NCBI RefSeq assembly: GCF_000165425.1
Contig: NW_001799638.1
Coordinates: forward strand, 62,001-126,000
DNA: 64,000 nucleotides
Reading direction: 5' to 3'
DNA from: Paramecium tetraurelia
Lineage: Eukaryota > Ciliophora > Oligohymenophorea > Peniculida > Parameciidae
Positions 36,851 to 48,706 of this stretch are shown here, one piece after another. Each line of letters begins with the position of its first letter. Position 1 is the stretch's first letter. The translations under genes were made by a program, and so were the position numbers. The notes below the pieces were generated by a model. That model had not been told where the DNA came from. It made no database searches and saw nothing but the letters and a program-made list of their open reading frames with translations.

Positions 36851-38320
36851 ATGAAATCTCTGAGAATAAACAATCAATATATAATGTCTAGAAAAATTGC
36901 TTCAGGTGCATTCGGGTTTGTGATGCTTGGGTTTGATCAAAAAACAGGACAGTAAGTAGCCATAAAAATTGAAAAACCTGAAAATGAGCATCTCAGGTCC
37001 TTGGAAAAAGAAGCAGATATAATACGGAGATTGGAAGGGGTTCAAGGAGTGCCTAAAATCCTATATTTTGGCAAATAGGATGACTTTAATGTTTTGGTTT
37101 TGCAACTTCTTTCTAAAGATTTGTCTTCTTTGATAAAAAAATAAAAGAAATTTAGCCTCAAAAACCTGTTTTATAGATTGGGATTAAATTAGTTGAAATA
37201 TTGGATGACATTCATTAAAAGGGAGTATTGCACAGAGATTTAAAACCAGAAAATATTATGATTGATGAAAATAATAGATTCTACATTATTGATTTTGGCA
37301 TTAGTAAGGCATTTATGCGTAAAAATGGAGCCCATTTGTAAAATATTAAAGTAATTAGACCTTTCAAAGATCGATAACCCTTTATTGGAACTTCTCGTTA
37401 TGCTTCGATTGCAGCCCATAAAGGAAATGAACTAGGAAGGAAGGACGATTTGGAATCTTTAATTTACATCTTATTGTACTTTATTATTGGGTAAAAATGA
37501 AGATTTTCATTGTTTCAGTAATTTACCATGGCAAAACATGAAGCAAATTCCAGGTGACTAAAAAGTACTATAAGTTGGTGAACTTAAGTAAAAACTGACT
37601 CTTGAATTGTTTAAGAATTTACCTGAAGAACTGAAAAAAATATATGAGTAATATTTTGATAATATAAAGATATCTGCGTAAACTCACGTATGCCACAGAA
37701 CCAGATTATAAATCAATTGTTAAATTATTTTAATAAGCTGCGAAAAATGGCAAAATAGTAATTGATTCAATGTATGATTGGGATATCCAAAACACTGCTC
37801 AAACAGAAATGTTTTCTCGTTATGGAACAATTTAATTTGATGATAATTTCTTGATTGATCAATATCTATCAAATTAATAAATGTAAAAATTCTATCATTT
37901 TATAGTAATGTGAAATAACATCATATTAATCCTAATAAGAGAAAAACCTTTTGTCCATCTCTAATTAAATAAACCTTTAATGAAAACATTATTTAAATGG
38001 TCAAAGATTCAAGTAGATAAAGTAATGGTAGTAATAGTGCCATGGGGAATATAGAAGAAATGTACCAATTATCAAAGGATGAAATAAGCGAAGACTCTCA
38101 ATAAATAATCCCAGAAGAAGGCTAATAGGATTTAAGTTTAAGAGTTAAAACGTTGCCTGATTATTTGAAAAAGCCTAAGATCAAATAAAGACAAAATCAA
38201 ACCCTCGTTTTTGATGACGATTGGGTAATTGACTCAGGTACACATTTAGTGGATAATTATAAAAAATTATAATCTTTGAGTAATCAAATGACTGCTGTTT
38301 TTCATCATAAATAAAAGTGA
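36851..38320 (+). CDS. Casein kinase 1-like protein kinase
   Basis: About 460 residues. Kinase domain of the CK1 family: glycine loop [23 protein letters not shown] (catalytic Lys), [25 protein letters not shown], and the CK1-style [20 protein letters not shown] replacing APE. All catalytic residues are present. Introns: 28 nt (GTAAAA...TTCAG) giving [14 protein letters not shown], 22 nt (GTAATA...AAAG) giving [17 protein letters not shown], and 23 nt near 37889. Frame breaks between 37135 and 37172: SSLIKK and [16 protein letters not shown] are in different frames with no GT-AG explanation, next to an A7 run. The C-terminal ~150 residues are Ser/Asn-rich with [12 protein letters not shown] near the end. 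Substrate unknown. A second CK1-like gene lies at 47016. Confidence 0.88.
37135..37172 (+). other. Frame break in CK1-like kinase
   Basis: Upstream frame: [12 protein letters not shown]. Downstream frame: [20 protein letters not shown]. One base is missing or two are extra. An A7 run at 37135-37141 would restore a continuous protein if it were eight A long; a shift at about 37168 would do so as well. No intron of allowed size fits. Confidence 0.65.
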
Positions 38321-38813
38321 TAAAACATATGTTGTATTTAAAATTATCTTGATCTTTCTATTTATAAAGAATACTAAATATGGAAATCAGTATAAGTTTA
38401 TAAATCTTCCAATTATTTTTGTCCTTTTAAAATCATTATTGTCAATTTCTTAAGATATACTATGTTAAATAATACTGATATTTTAAGATATATTTTATAA
38501 TATAGATTTTTATATCCAAATTTATTATATGAATTACTAAATTTTAAAAAAGACTATTTAATATTATATCAATGCTACTCTTTTTAGTAACTTTACGAAA
38601 TAGATTATTAATGTTTTCAATAATAGTATTTACATAATCCTTTTTATTTGAAATATAAATTAAATTTAATGGGAATTCATAAGCATAAACAATCATAATT
38701 TCATTCAAATCATAAAAAATTTTCAAAGAATTTAGTTGTCTTCAATATTTTGTTATTATTCACTTAACTCAATAGTTTTAAATAATTAACATAATAAATT
38801 AATATTAAAAGCA
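38321..38813. other. Intergenic, very AT-rich
   Basis: About 490 bases with scattered short open frames. On the minus strand a frame from about 38726 to a TGA at 38442 stays open for some 95 codons (FEFPLNLIYISN-like), but it lacks a proper ATG at its start and its composition is that of AT-rich filler. I do not call a gene here. Confidence 0.45.
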
Positions 38814-39301
38814 ATGCAAAGATTATCATCTCTATTAATTGGATTTGGTTTAGGAATTTTTGGAATGAGCTTATTATATGATCCTTGGGGACAAGTAAAT
38901 TTTAATTATATTTAGGAACGATTTGAAAGAACAGTAAGAGAGACAGCAAGATTAGAAAACTCTCTTCTAAATGATGTGGATATTTATTTATAGATGAAAA
39001 TGTTTTTAGGATATATGCTAGTGGCTTGTTCATTCGTTTCAATGAATAGGTAATATTTAATAATCATCAGAGAATTGGTTTACTTTATGTGTTAGCAATA
39101 CCAGCCTTATTAGTTTATGCTGCACTCAATTACAATCATGTATTATATAAATCAGAACGACTTGGTGGAGAGTAAATCATCTAAGGAGCATTATTTTATG
39201 TAGCATTTTGTTTCGCTTTGATCGATGGATTAATAAAGCCAAAGAAATTACCATAACCAAAATAATCCGAAAAAAATGTATAAAAGAAAAAAAACGAATG
39301 A
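38814..39301 (+). CDS. Small multi-span membrane protein, unknown
   Basis: About 154 residues. It starts MQRLSSLLIGFGLGIFGMSL, an N-terminal hydrophobic segment, followed by an amphipathic, charged stretch (ERFERTVRETARLENSLLND). Three further hydrophobic segments are MFLGYMLVACSFVSM, LLYVLAIPALLVYAAL and GALFYVAFCFALIDGLI. A short basic tail (KPKKLPQPKQSEKNVQKKK) precedes TGA. A 23-nt intron (GTAATA...CAGAG, from about 39050) joins SMNR to IGLLYVLA. Four probable membrane helices suggest an organelle or endomembrane protein. No family recognised. Confidence 0.65.
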
Positions 39302-39342
39302 TTTATTATTAAACACATGTATTTATAAATTGTTATGTAAAA

Positions 39343-39603
39343 ATGCTAGATAACATTGAATTAAAATTAATTCATTAATTTTACTTTACTATCTCTCCTA
39401 TTTAGGGTAATCGCAGCAAAATTGTTATTCGAAAAATGGCAGTCAGAAGTTGCAAATATTGTTTCTCATTAAATAACATAATATATATCCTAATTATTTT
39501 AGATTTATCTTACTAATGTTTTTACTATTCATAATATATTATTTATTAAGAATTAATAGAGGAAGGGAAGTTCATGGTTATAAAAAACTTGAGTTTCACT
39601 TGA
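39343..39603 (+). CDS. Doubtful small ORF
   Basis: An ATG-to-TGA frame of about 86 codons when TAA/TAG are Gln: it starts MLDNIELKLIHQFYFTISPI, contains a cysteine pair (RSCKYCF) and ends KNLSFT. No homology recognised and composition is close to that of AT-rich spacer. It could be a real tiny gene, possibly with an unseen intron, or chance. Confidence 0.25.
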
Positions 39604-40477
39604 ATTGATTTGATTCTTTATAAACTAACATATTTTATGTATCAACGATTTGATTTAAATAAAAAATATGAGTTTATTTGGGCATTAGAGCAATAATTGA
39701 TACTTAAAAAATTATAACATAACATCCCATTATGATAAATGAGAATAAATATCCAGAGAGTGATTTTGGCACTTTTTATAATTTTATTGATATATCTAAA
39801 TAAGTTAAGTGTATTATAATATTTGTTTGAGTGCTTAAGAACTATATGTTGACAACTTAATTTGATATTGATTTGTACTATTTCTACCTGTATTCAATGA
39901 AGGTTAGCTTTACAAAAATATGCAAAATTTTAACTAATTCTTTTTGGTCTTAAATTTTGAAAGCTTTGCTTAATAAATTTAAGTTTTTTTATTTTTGGAA
40001 ATAGTTTAGAATTTTTATCTATTTTCTATGTTCAAGTCATAATCTTTCTTGTTAATCAATTAAGGGATTATGATCTATCGTTAAGTATTCTGGAAGATTG
40101 TAGAATTATTTTGTTCAGTTTATAAAGTTTATAATTGATTTAGCAACATATTTGAAATAAAATTGTATATAAAATAATATCAGTAGAGACATTATTGAAT
40201 GATTCTATGGTTATTGTTTGAATTTTGGGTTGAGCAATGAAGAAAATAAACAAAAATTGGATTAACAGTTTAAGAATACTATCAAACAAAGAGGTGTATT
40301 TTAGGAAGGCAATAATTCTTTGTTTTAGATGTTAGTGAACTGAAGATTAGAGGGAAATTCAACTGTTAAAAGGCAATCTTGATTAATGTAGCATTTCTAA
40401 AGTGGTATAATATTGGTACGAGTATTATGAGGAGTATTCATTAATATAATTAAGGTTTGTATAAAATTTGGAAGATT
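39604..40477. other. Intergenic, AT-rich, possible exon remnants
   Basis: Nearly 900 bases with no clear gene. Between about 40228 and 40450 there are coding-like plus-strand fragments (GLSNEENKQKLDQQFKNTIK) interrupted by TGA codons. They might be exons with small introns of a gene I cannot assemble, or decayed sequence. Confidence 0.35.
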
Positions 40478-40897
40478 ATGAAAAAAGTATATACAGTACC
40501 AACCCCAAGAGAATAGAAACCAAAGGGATAATAGAAGAGTTAAAATGATGTGATGTGAGTTATTATGAATTATGCGTAGAAAGTAAACGTAATTTGCCTA
40601 TATTCCTGATTAACCCACTTAAAAAGAATAATCATCTAAGATGGCTCGACCATATTTAATGTTCAAGCCTAAGTTAGTTGAGGAGATAGACGAGAACAAC
40701 ATGAAAAAGATGAAACTTTCATTTCACAATTCAATAACTGACTTATAAACTTTTGAGGAATTAGCAAAAGAATCACAGCAAAGAGAATCAACTCCGAATT
40801 TAAATCTAACTCCCTAAGAAAAGACTAAGACATTTGTCAGGTAACTATGAATTTCTATTGCCTTAGAAAGTCTATGAGACACTTAACTCAGCTTTGA
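40478..40897 (+). CDS. Small basic protein, unknown
   Basis: About 122 residues after removal of a 25-nt intron (GTGAGT...CGTAG, about 40554-40578) and a 26-nt intron (GTAACT...CTTAG, about 40841-40866). It starts MKKVYTVPTPREQKPKGQQK, has an internal MARPYLMFKPKLVEEIDENN stretch and NSITDLQTFEELAKESQQRE, and ends RKSMRHLTQL. Mostly disordered-looking with one likely helix. No family recognised. Both introns restore an otherwise interrupted frame, which supports a real gene. Confidence 0.55.
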
Positions 40898-40996
40898 AAT
40901 AAATAAATTTCGTGATAAATTATATATGTATGACTTATTTAAGTCTTTTAATATTGAATTTTACATATCCACATTTTATTTAAAAATTTACCACTA

Positions 40997-41677
40997 ATGA
41001 AACACAATTAACAACTTCCAAATGCACATATGAGAAAACATTGGACACGATTTGTTAAGACCTTTTATAATCAACCAGCTGCAAAAAGAAGAAGATAACT
41101 GAGAAGGAGAACATTGGCCTTATGTATATTGGATATCAAATAAATGAATAGCCTCATCTCCAAGACCAGTTGAACTTCTTCGTCCCGTTGTTAGAGGATA
41201 GACAATAAAGTACAACAGTGTTTAGAAGCTCGGAAGAGGATTCTCATTGATTGAATTAAAGGAGGCAGGACTTAATGCAGCATTCGCTAGAACCATTGGA
41301 ATTTCAGTGGATCACAGAAGAAGAAATCTAAATTAGGAGGAATTGAATAACAATGTGAAGAGATTGAAAGCATACTTATCTAAATTGGTTCTATTTCCAA
41401 GAGTGGCAGGCAAACCCAAGAATGGAGTTGTGAAAGATTCAACAAATGAGGTTGTGGCATAGCCAGTGGCTTAGAACACTAACCCAGAGGTAATTAGAAT
41501 TTGCTAAATCCAAAGGTAATCACATTCTAAAGAACTCCAAAACGAGAGAAAGCTACAGTTATTTCTAAAGAATTAAGAGCTAAGAATGTTTATAGAAGAC
41601 TCAGATAAGAGTGGTACAATGCTAAATTTGTTGGAGTAAAGGAAAAGAGAAAATAAGCAAAAGAAACTAAAAAGTGA
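40997..41677 (+). CDS. RPL13: 60S ribosomal protein eL13
   Basis: Large-subunit ribosomal protein eL13 of the cytosolic ribosome, about 208 residues, the normal length. It starts [20 protein letters not shown], the family's N-terminal signature, and continues [40 protein letters not shown] and [20 protein letters not shown]. Two introns: 28 nt (GTATAT...AATAG) after TLAL, and 26 nt (GTAATT...AAAG) before [20 protein letters not shown]. It ends in a basic tail (EKRKQAKETKK) and TGA. TAA/TAG are Gln at conserved Gln or neutral sites. It is transcribed in the same direction as its neighbours with short spacers (99 and 70 bases). Confidence 0.95.
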
Positions 41678-41747
41678 TGCATTTAGTATAATACAATATT
41701 ATTTATTTACAATTTATTTATTAACTTATTAAGGAACAGAGAGAGAA

Positions 41748-43807
41748 ATGTCTACCAAAAAATAGGTTCATGGAGGAAAAACATCGAGATCAAATAGCAA
41801 ATAATCTACATCTAATCCTATGTAAGTGAGAAAGCGTTTTTCATCATTATGTTCACCGTAAATTATTTGATCTAACATTTGCTTTAGCCCAAACAATTCA
41901 GGAACATCACCTTGTGTCTTTTGTCAGAAATTTAAAAATTAGAAGGTTGAATCCTATGCTTCTCTCCTTAATAAGGCTCTGTTTGCTAAATACTCGTCAT
42001 CTCAAAACTACTATTATTCTAAAGACATTAATGATATAATTGATGAGGAATCCACGCCGGCAGTCGTTTTTTATAGAGATTTGGAGTGCATAGTAGAGGA
42101 AGAGGAATATCTGAAGAGGTATCATTTTATTCATTCTAAGATCATATGTCAAAAAGGAGGCAACTTCTAAAATCAAAGCCTTGCTTGAATATTACAAATA
42201 TCATAAGGACATACCTCGACTCTTTATGCAAAAGGTCTATATAACCATAAATAAGTTTCACGAAAAGAAGCGAAGGATAGAGTATGCAAATATTAAAAGG
42301 AAATTGAATATCCCAGATGAAGATTTAGTAATAGATATTTATAAAGTTGTAGTAACCAGCGAAAATAAAGGAAAAGAAGAAACAGAAACACAGTGATGAA
42401 GATGTATCAGTGGCTTAACTAAAACATTTACTAAAGGATTTGAAATTAGATACAAATTCCTATCTCTACAAAAAAGTTGATATCTCAAGTAGTGTATAAT
42501 TACGCGAATTCGTATAACAAATTGGACAAAAATATGATTATCTCGGATAAATTTCTGGTCTATTGTCTATTGATTAAAGCAATAGTTTTCTCTTAAGGTC
42601 ACAAGATCTTTCAACCATAAACAAGAATCTAAAATAGAATTATCTTATAAATCACCATAAGCAAGAACCTAATTAGAATTCCAAAGCACAAATTTTAGAT
42701 TCTAAAACTACTCATTAAATTAGTTATTAAGGGAGTTTTGATAAAATTAACTTTAATAAATTGCATTTTAACAATATAGGAGAAGTCTCTTCTTTGAAAG
42801 CTGAAAACTCAATTAAAGCAGGAGAATAAACTAAAAGATCAAGTCAAGACTAATCACCATTAAGGAATTCTTAATAATCCTAAATGATCTAAAAGGTCTA
42901 TTCCCAAATTGAAGGCTTTGCTAATTTTGTGCAAAAACAGTAATAATCCTTGTAAAAATAATAAAAACAGAACTATGCTTAAAAGTCGAATTCGCAAAGG
43001 AAAGTCAGTGCTAATTTCAATTCAACTGATTGCTAATTCAGATTACCAAGTAGATAAAGTTCTAATTAAAAGTAATATGCTGAATTGTAGTCTTAATAAG
43101 TGAATTTCTTGTAAATATATCATAATACATATGTAGAAGAACCAGAGTGGCTTCCCAATTATAAAAGTACGAAGATGATTTCAAGAGTATCAAACATGTA
43201 TGATTATAATTGTATTTCAGTAACCATTAGCAACGGACAGAATTCAAAGGTCTAGCGTTTATAATGTAGGAGATAAAAGTCAACAGAAGTCTTCATCAAA
43301 AAATATGTTAGATATTATACATTTATAACTTTAGATAAAAAATACCATAGAAATTCACTTAATATGCCTTAGCCACATTGAGGAATCTGTAAGTAAAGAA
43401 TTCAGAAGTTAAGAAAAAATAAACTGTCAATAAAAACAATGTGCAAGGACCCACTTTGAATTCCTAATTATTGCATTATAGAACTAAATCCTAAGATACC
43501 ATTGGAACTTATAAAGCATCTTCCTCCAAAGTAGTCTGCGAGACAAGATAATTCAAAAGATCCATTAAGAATTACAAACAACATCAATTTTTAAGGGTCA
43601 TCCAAAAAGGGAGGTGGTGTATACAATATCAACTAAAATAATATAGTTAATATTTATATTGAAGATTTGAAATCTTCTGCCAAAATAAAGTAAGGTGGAT
43701 CGTCAACTGCTCGAATTAATAGTCCCTAGAAAAAGTAATCCCCAAAGGCATTTTCGAAGTCTATAACACTCAAAGATCTAACTTAAGTCCCTTAAAGCAA
43801 AAAATGA
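41748..43807 (+). CDS. Long Ser/Gln/Asn-rich protein, unknown
   Basis: Starts MSTKKQVHGGKTSRSNSKQS. Introns of 30 nt (GTAAAT...TTTAG, about 41859-41888), 22 nt (near 42118) and 22 nt (near 42350) restore frame. The ordered N-terminal part holds a CxxC pair (CVFCQKFKNQKVESYASLLN) and a helical segment (YVKKEATSKIKALLEYYKYH, IPRLFMQKVYITINKFHEKK). The rest is disordered and rich in Ser, Gln, Asn and Lys. Toward the 3' end several frames are open and further small introns must exist; the last exon reads GGSSTARINSP and SKSITLKDLTQVPQSKK before TGA. No family recognised. The exact path between about 43080 and 43500 is unresolved. Confidence 0.55.
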
Positions 43808-43858
43808 GTTTGAAATAAATATGTTATTTCTATAAATTTTATAGATTATGAATATTAT

Positions 43859-46149
43859 TCATAATTATTTAAATGTGCTAAACTTGTGAGGATTAAAAGC
43901 CGTTGAGCATTTTGCCATAGTAACTGATTATCTAGAAATGGCATCAGTCATATAGAAGTTCTAAGAGTAGGAATTACACTTACATCAATAAGATCCTTGA
44001 ATGGAGTGGCTGAAATAGTTTGTTTTGAAGATTCAGGTTTCAAAGCAACTTATCCAAGCACACTTGATTCGATATAGTCATATTTTAATAAATGAGGAGC
44101 CAGTTCAGCCATTCTATATCTAACCTATCAACATATTCAACTGATCATACCTCTTCCAAGGTATCATAAGGCAAAGCGCATCCACATTCCTCAGATAGTG
44201 CTCTCAATATTTCCCAATCTGATTTAGCTCCAGATGGAGGTAAAGCCACTAATTTTGTAGTTTGTACTCTCCCTTCTGTTGAGACCTGATTCAATACTAA
44301 ATATAATTACATAAGTTCCATTCTTTTCTGTATATGTAGCTCCTGGTAATATGAGATCTGCATAATAAGCACCTTCATCTCCATGGCTGCCGATATAGAT
44401 TACATACGCATCCTTAGGGATATCATGAGCTCTTAGATTGTTATCAACTCCCAAGAGAATCACAACTTTAGCAGGGACACTACTCTTCCTTGCTGTAATA
44501 CCTAACTCAAGAGCATTAATTCTTCCAACATCCTTATGTAAAAGATTGAATCCATTCCATCCCAATTATGGATTGATTACTGGTGAATTTTAGGCAATCT
44601 TTTTTAAAGCATTATGAATTGCATTTCCATCAACTCTCTCTAGAACACCTGCTCCTGTTAATATCATAGGTAATTTTGCATTTTTGAGTCTTGCTGCAAA
44701 AGGATGTGTGCCATTAGCAATTTCATCAAGAATTGAGGCATTATTTCCTAAATGAACATAATTATAAGTTAAGTCATTGGCTGGTCCAATCACAAATACT
44801 TTGAGATTGTTTTTTCTTGTGGCTCTTAAGATTCTTGAATTCAATAAAGGGGATTCTACCTTTGGGTTAGTACCTACTAATAAAAGAACATCTGCCTCTT
44901 CAATGCCTGTGATTCTTGAATTTAGTAAGTAATTGGCTCTAAAATCAGCATCTAATTATGGCACACCAACTCCTCTAATTTCAAAATTATCACTATCAAA
45001 TTTATTCAATAAATCTTTTAAGGCTACAATAGATTCGCAGTCTGCAAATTCTCCAATGACTCCTACAATTTCTTCTCCTTTAACTGATTATAATTTCTTA
45101 GCTGCTTATTGAATAGCATCTGGCCAATACAAATCAGTGAAGTTGCCTTAAGCATCTCTAGCTAATGGTAGAGTTAATCTTTGTTTTTTCAATCCATCAA
45201 AGGCTTGTCTTGATTTATCATTTAACCATTCCTCATTGACTTCCTCATGAATTCTTGGTAACACTCTCATAATTTCAGCTCCTCTGGTGTCAATTTGAAT
45301 AAGTGGAAGGATAGTATCAAAAACATCAACAGAATCATAGGACTTTAATTCCCAAGGTCTGGATGTGAATGCATATGGTCCATTGGTTAAAGCACCAACT
45401 GGACAGACATCAACGAGATTTCCTTATAATTCACTAGTGATCATTTTGTCAATGTATGTACCAATTTCAGTATTTCTTCCTCTTCCACTAGTTCCTAATT
45501 CAGTTACACCTGCATATTCATCAGAAAATCTGATGCATCTTGTGCAATGAATGCATCTATTCATACTAGTAGCTACAAGAGGACCGAAATTCTTATCCTC
45601 TACAGCTCTCTTGTATTCGTTATGTCTGCTATCTCCATATCTAGATATTTAATATCAAGATAGATACCCGTATTGTTCAGAGATATCTTATAAATCGCAT
45701 TCGCCTCCTTGATCACAGATGGGACAATCTAATGGATGATTTGCCAACATGAATTCCATAACACCTCCTCTTGCTATTCTGGTCTTTTCACTTTTTGTAA
45801 GTATTCTCATTCCAGGTGCTACTTATGCTGCACATGCTGCAACCTTTTATAATATTCATATATAATTTATACAGGTTTAGGTGATTTCTCGACCTCTACC
45901 AAACACATTCTGCAATTTCCTGCTACAGCCAATCTTTCATGATAGCAAAATCTTGGAATAATTACACCTGCTGAATAACATGCTTAAAATATTGTTGCCG
46001 ATGGATCAACCTATTAAGTTTAAACTTAATGTAAATACTTTGTGTGGAACATCATCAATGAATATTTCTATGAGACTCTATTGTGTTGAGAAGGCTGATA
46101 ATTGTTTTCTCAATATTTGTTATCCTTTCTACAATGAGAATCTAATCAT
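43859..46149 (-). CDS. NDUFS1: Complex I 75-kDa subunit (NuoG/NDUFS1)
   Basis: Iron-sulfur subunit of mitochondrial NADH:ubiquinone oxidoreductase, about 710 residues. It starts [20 protein letters not shown], a plausible matrix-targeting peptide. The N-terminal 2Fe-2S ligands are seen in [20 protein letters not shown] and [14 protein letters not shown]. The 4Fe-4S motifs are [38 protein letters not shown] and [11 protein letters not shown]. The molybdopterin-type domain follows ([54 protein letters not shown]). Introns of 23-29 nt interrupt it, for example near 46014, 45855, 45645 and 43990, the last restoring [19 protein letters not shown]. The ending HKFSTFKQL is normal for the family. Divergent from NAC-alpha with a 107-base spacer. 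Confidence 0.95.
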
Positions 46150-46256
46150 TGTTTTTTTATAAATCAAAAAATAATATAATGTAAATATTAATTGTAAATT
46201 CTTGCTCATTTGAAATATTTAATCAAGATTGAAATTTAAATTAAAAAATATATTAA

Positions 46257-46864
46257 ATGGCTTAAGAGAAGGAGATCGAAATAAAGGAAGAGAAAGAATA
46301 AACATAAGAACATCATCATGATCACAATCACGAACATGATCATGATCATGACCACGACCATTCAGATGATGGTCATGATCATCAAGGAGATGACAAAGAC
46401 AAGAAGGCTAATAGAGGAGAGAAGAAATTCAAAAAAGCCATGCTCAAATTAGGAATGAAGCCTGTGACTGGAATCACCAGAGTTACAATTAAGAGAGGAA
46501 AACAATTCCTACTTTATATTGATAACCCAGAAGTCTTAAAGTCAGCAAATGTTGACAACTCCTTCATTGTTTTTGGAGAAGCTAAAGTAAATGATCCAAC
46601 TAGTCAAATTGGCAAGAAAGAGGCTGATAATTTAGCATCATAAGTGTAATAATTTAATTTATAAAATTTAGTACCAAATAAGTTGAAGAAAAGCAAGAAT
46701 AATAATAGGCTCAAAATCCAGAATAAGTCAGTGATGAAGGTATTCCCCCTGAGTCAATTAAAATGGTTATGGAGCATTGCAAATGTGATAGAAGCAAAGC
46801 AGTTGAAGCACTTAGAAAATCCGATAATGACACTGTCTAAGCAATTCTCTCCTTAACTGGATGA
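46257..46864 (+). CDS. NACA: Nascent polypeptide-associated complex subunit alpha, His-rich N-terminus
   Basis: Alpha subunit of NAC, the ribosome-tethered chaperone that covers emerging chains. About 192 residues. The NAC domain contains FKKAMLKLGMKPVTGITRVT, IKRGKQFLLYIDNPEVLKSA and SFIVFGEAKVNDPTSQIGKK. The C-terminal UBA domain, specific to alpha, is IPPESIKMVMEHCKCDRSKA, VEALRKSDNDTVQAILSLTG. A 26-nt intron (GTAATA...TTTAG, about 46648-46673) joins NLASQVTKQ. The N-terminal acidic tail has been replaced or extended by an Asp/His-rich segment (EHHHDHNHEHDHDHDHDHSD) that could bind metal ions. The first residues are MAQEKEIEIKEEKEQTQ. Confidence 0.95.
46308..46390 (+). repeat. In-frame His/Asp codon repeat in NAC-alpha
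   Basis: Near-perfect tandem catgat/cacgac units encode alternating His and Asp. The repeat is within the coding frame and is the type of sequence that expands by slippage. Confidence 0.85.
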
Positions 46865-47015
46865 TGATTTATTATATTTGAGTAGATATATATAGTATAG
46901 AAATCAATAACAATAGAATTCGGAAATTCGTTTAAATTATAAGCATTTCAAAATAACTAGTTTATTAAAAAAATACAAAAATACATTTCAATAATTATAT
47001 TTATATTTTATTATT

Positions 47016-48706
47016 ATGGCTGCAGTATCTCAAAAGATCTTCAATAATTAATTTGTGATACAAAAGAAGATCTCCTCAGGTTCATTCGGCGTCGTGTATC
47101 AGGGATATGACTTAAGATCGTCAGAGCATGTGGCTATCAAAGTAGAAAAGCAAGAAATAGATGATTTATTTAGTTTAGATAGAGAAGTAGAGTGAAAAAT
47201 ATTCTAAATTTAGATTCAAATATTGAGAAATCTACATGGATTGCCGTAAGTTCCGAAACTGAAATGGGCTGGCAAAGATCAAGGGAACAATGTGATGGTA
47301 ATTCAATTATTGGGAAGAGATTTAACTCACTATTTAAGATAAAGGAAACGTTTTAGTTTGGCATGCGTTTTGGGTGTAGCTGATTAGATGTTGACCATTC
47401 TCGAAGCCATTCATAGCAAGTAAACTTATAATTCAAGAAAGGGGTATCATTCATCGAGACATAAAGCCTGAAAATATATTGGCAGGTAAAGATAGAGATC
47501 AGAATACTATTTATCTTGTGGATTACGGAATCGCTAAGCAATTTAAAGATAAAGATGACAAACATATGTAAATCAACTTATTAAAATAAAAGTCCTTACA
47601 TAGAAAACAAACCTTTTTTGGGAACTTCCAGATACGCGAGTATAGCAGCTCACAAAGGCTAGGAATTATCAAGGAAGGATGATCTGGAATCCTTAGGATA
47701 TATGTTAATGTAATTGACACTGTAATATAGAGATTTTTATTGAAGGGAAGTTTACCTTGGTAGAACATAGGTTATAAAAATGAGGATGAGAAAGTAAAGT
47801 TGGTAGGATTGATGAAAATGAGAGTTACAGCATAAGAATTATGTTAAGATTTGCCAATTGAATTTATGCGATTCATAGATTTAGTTAGAAAGATGAGTTA
47901 TCGCGAAAAACCAGATTATAGGTAAATCTTAAATTTAAATATTAATTTAGATATTTTTAATAGTTGTTTTAAAGAGTCTCTATATAATAACAGGTAGAAT
48001 ATCGATTTGATTGGTATGATGAAAGCAATTTCGAGAAAAAGTCAGGATCAACATCTCCTAAGAAATAACAGTCTATTAAAATTTTAGATTAATCATATTT
48101 GATTCAATAAATCTATTCGCCAAATAAAAAAAAGGCCAGTGAAGAATTCGATGACACTGGACCATCTAAAAGAGAATCAAATGGAAGACCATCCATAATT
48201 AATAATAATTCTAATAATCTACTTATGTGTGATAGCAGAATGAATCTGAAAAATAAAAGTGTTAGTTCATTCAATGAATCCAATTTATAATATAGTGACA
48301 TATAACCTGATTTGAGTTGTCTCATCGCTTATTAAAGGAATCTAAGATATGGATCATTTCATAATGAAGCTGACCCTCAAAAACAACCTGATCGAAGTGC
48401 TTCAACTTAAGATAAACTAAAAGTTAAACACAAGTTAAGTTTGGATGTCAAACCGAATTGCTATAAATCTCTTGTTGAATTCTAATTAGGATTAATCAAC
48501 AATCCTTCGATTATGGATTTTACAGTAAATAGTCAGAATTAATTGAATGAAGATGAAAGTCCATGTCTTGATGATAAATTTAACATACTAAAAGTCAGCT
48601 CAGTTGACAAGTAACTATCATTTTCTATACTCTTAGTAAATTCAAAAACCCAATCCAACTCTTTAGATTAAATTTCAAAGAAAGGTCAAGTATTAAGAAT
48701 AATTGA
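47016..48706 (+). CDS. Casein kinase 1-like protein kinase with long tail
   Basis: About 520 residues. CK1-family kinase domain: [111 protein letters not shown]. The DFG motif reads DYG; the Asp is kept. Introns restore every junction: 27 nt near 47190, 22 nt near 47419, 25 nt near 47569, 23 nt (GTAATT...AGAG) before [18 protein letters not shown], and 26 nt (GTAACT...CTTAG) near 48612 that brings the frame to [10 protein letters not shown] and TGA. The exon after KPDYR carries RFDWYDES, then a long Ser/Asn/Lys-rich regulatory-looking tail. A second CK1-like gene lies at 36851. Convergent with the core-1-like gene, 28 bases apart. Confidence 0.88.

Noticed and set aside
37640..37690. Second apparent frameshift in the first CK1-like kinase
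   Set aside because: A 22-nt GTAATA...AAAG intron yields [16 protein letters not shown], matching the family.
38442..38726. Minus-strand open frame of about 95 codons
   Set aside because: No proper ATG at its start, no recognisable sequence, composition of AT-rich spacer.
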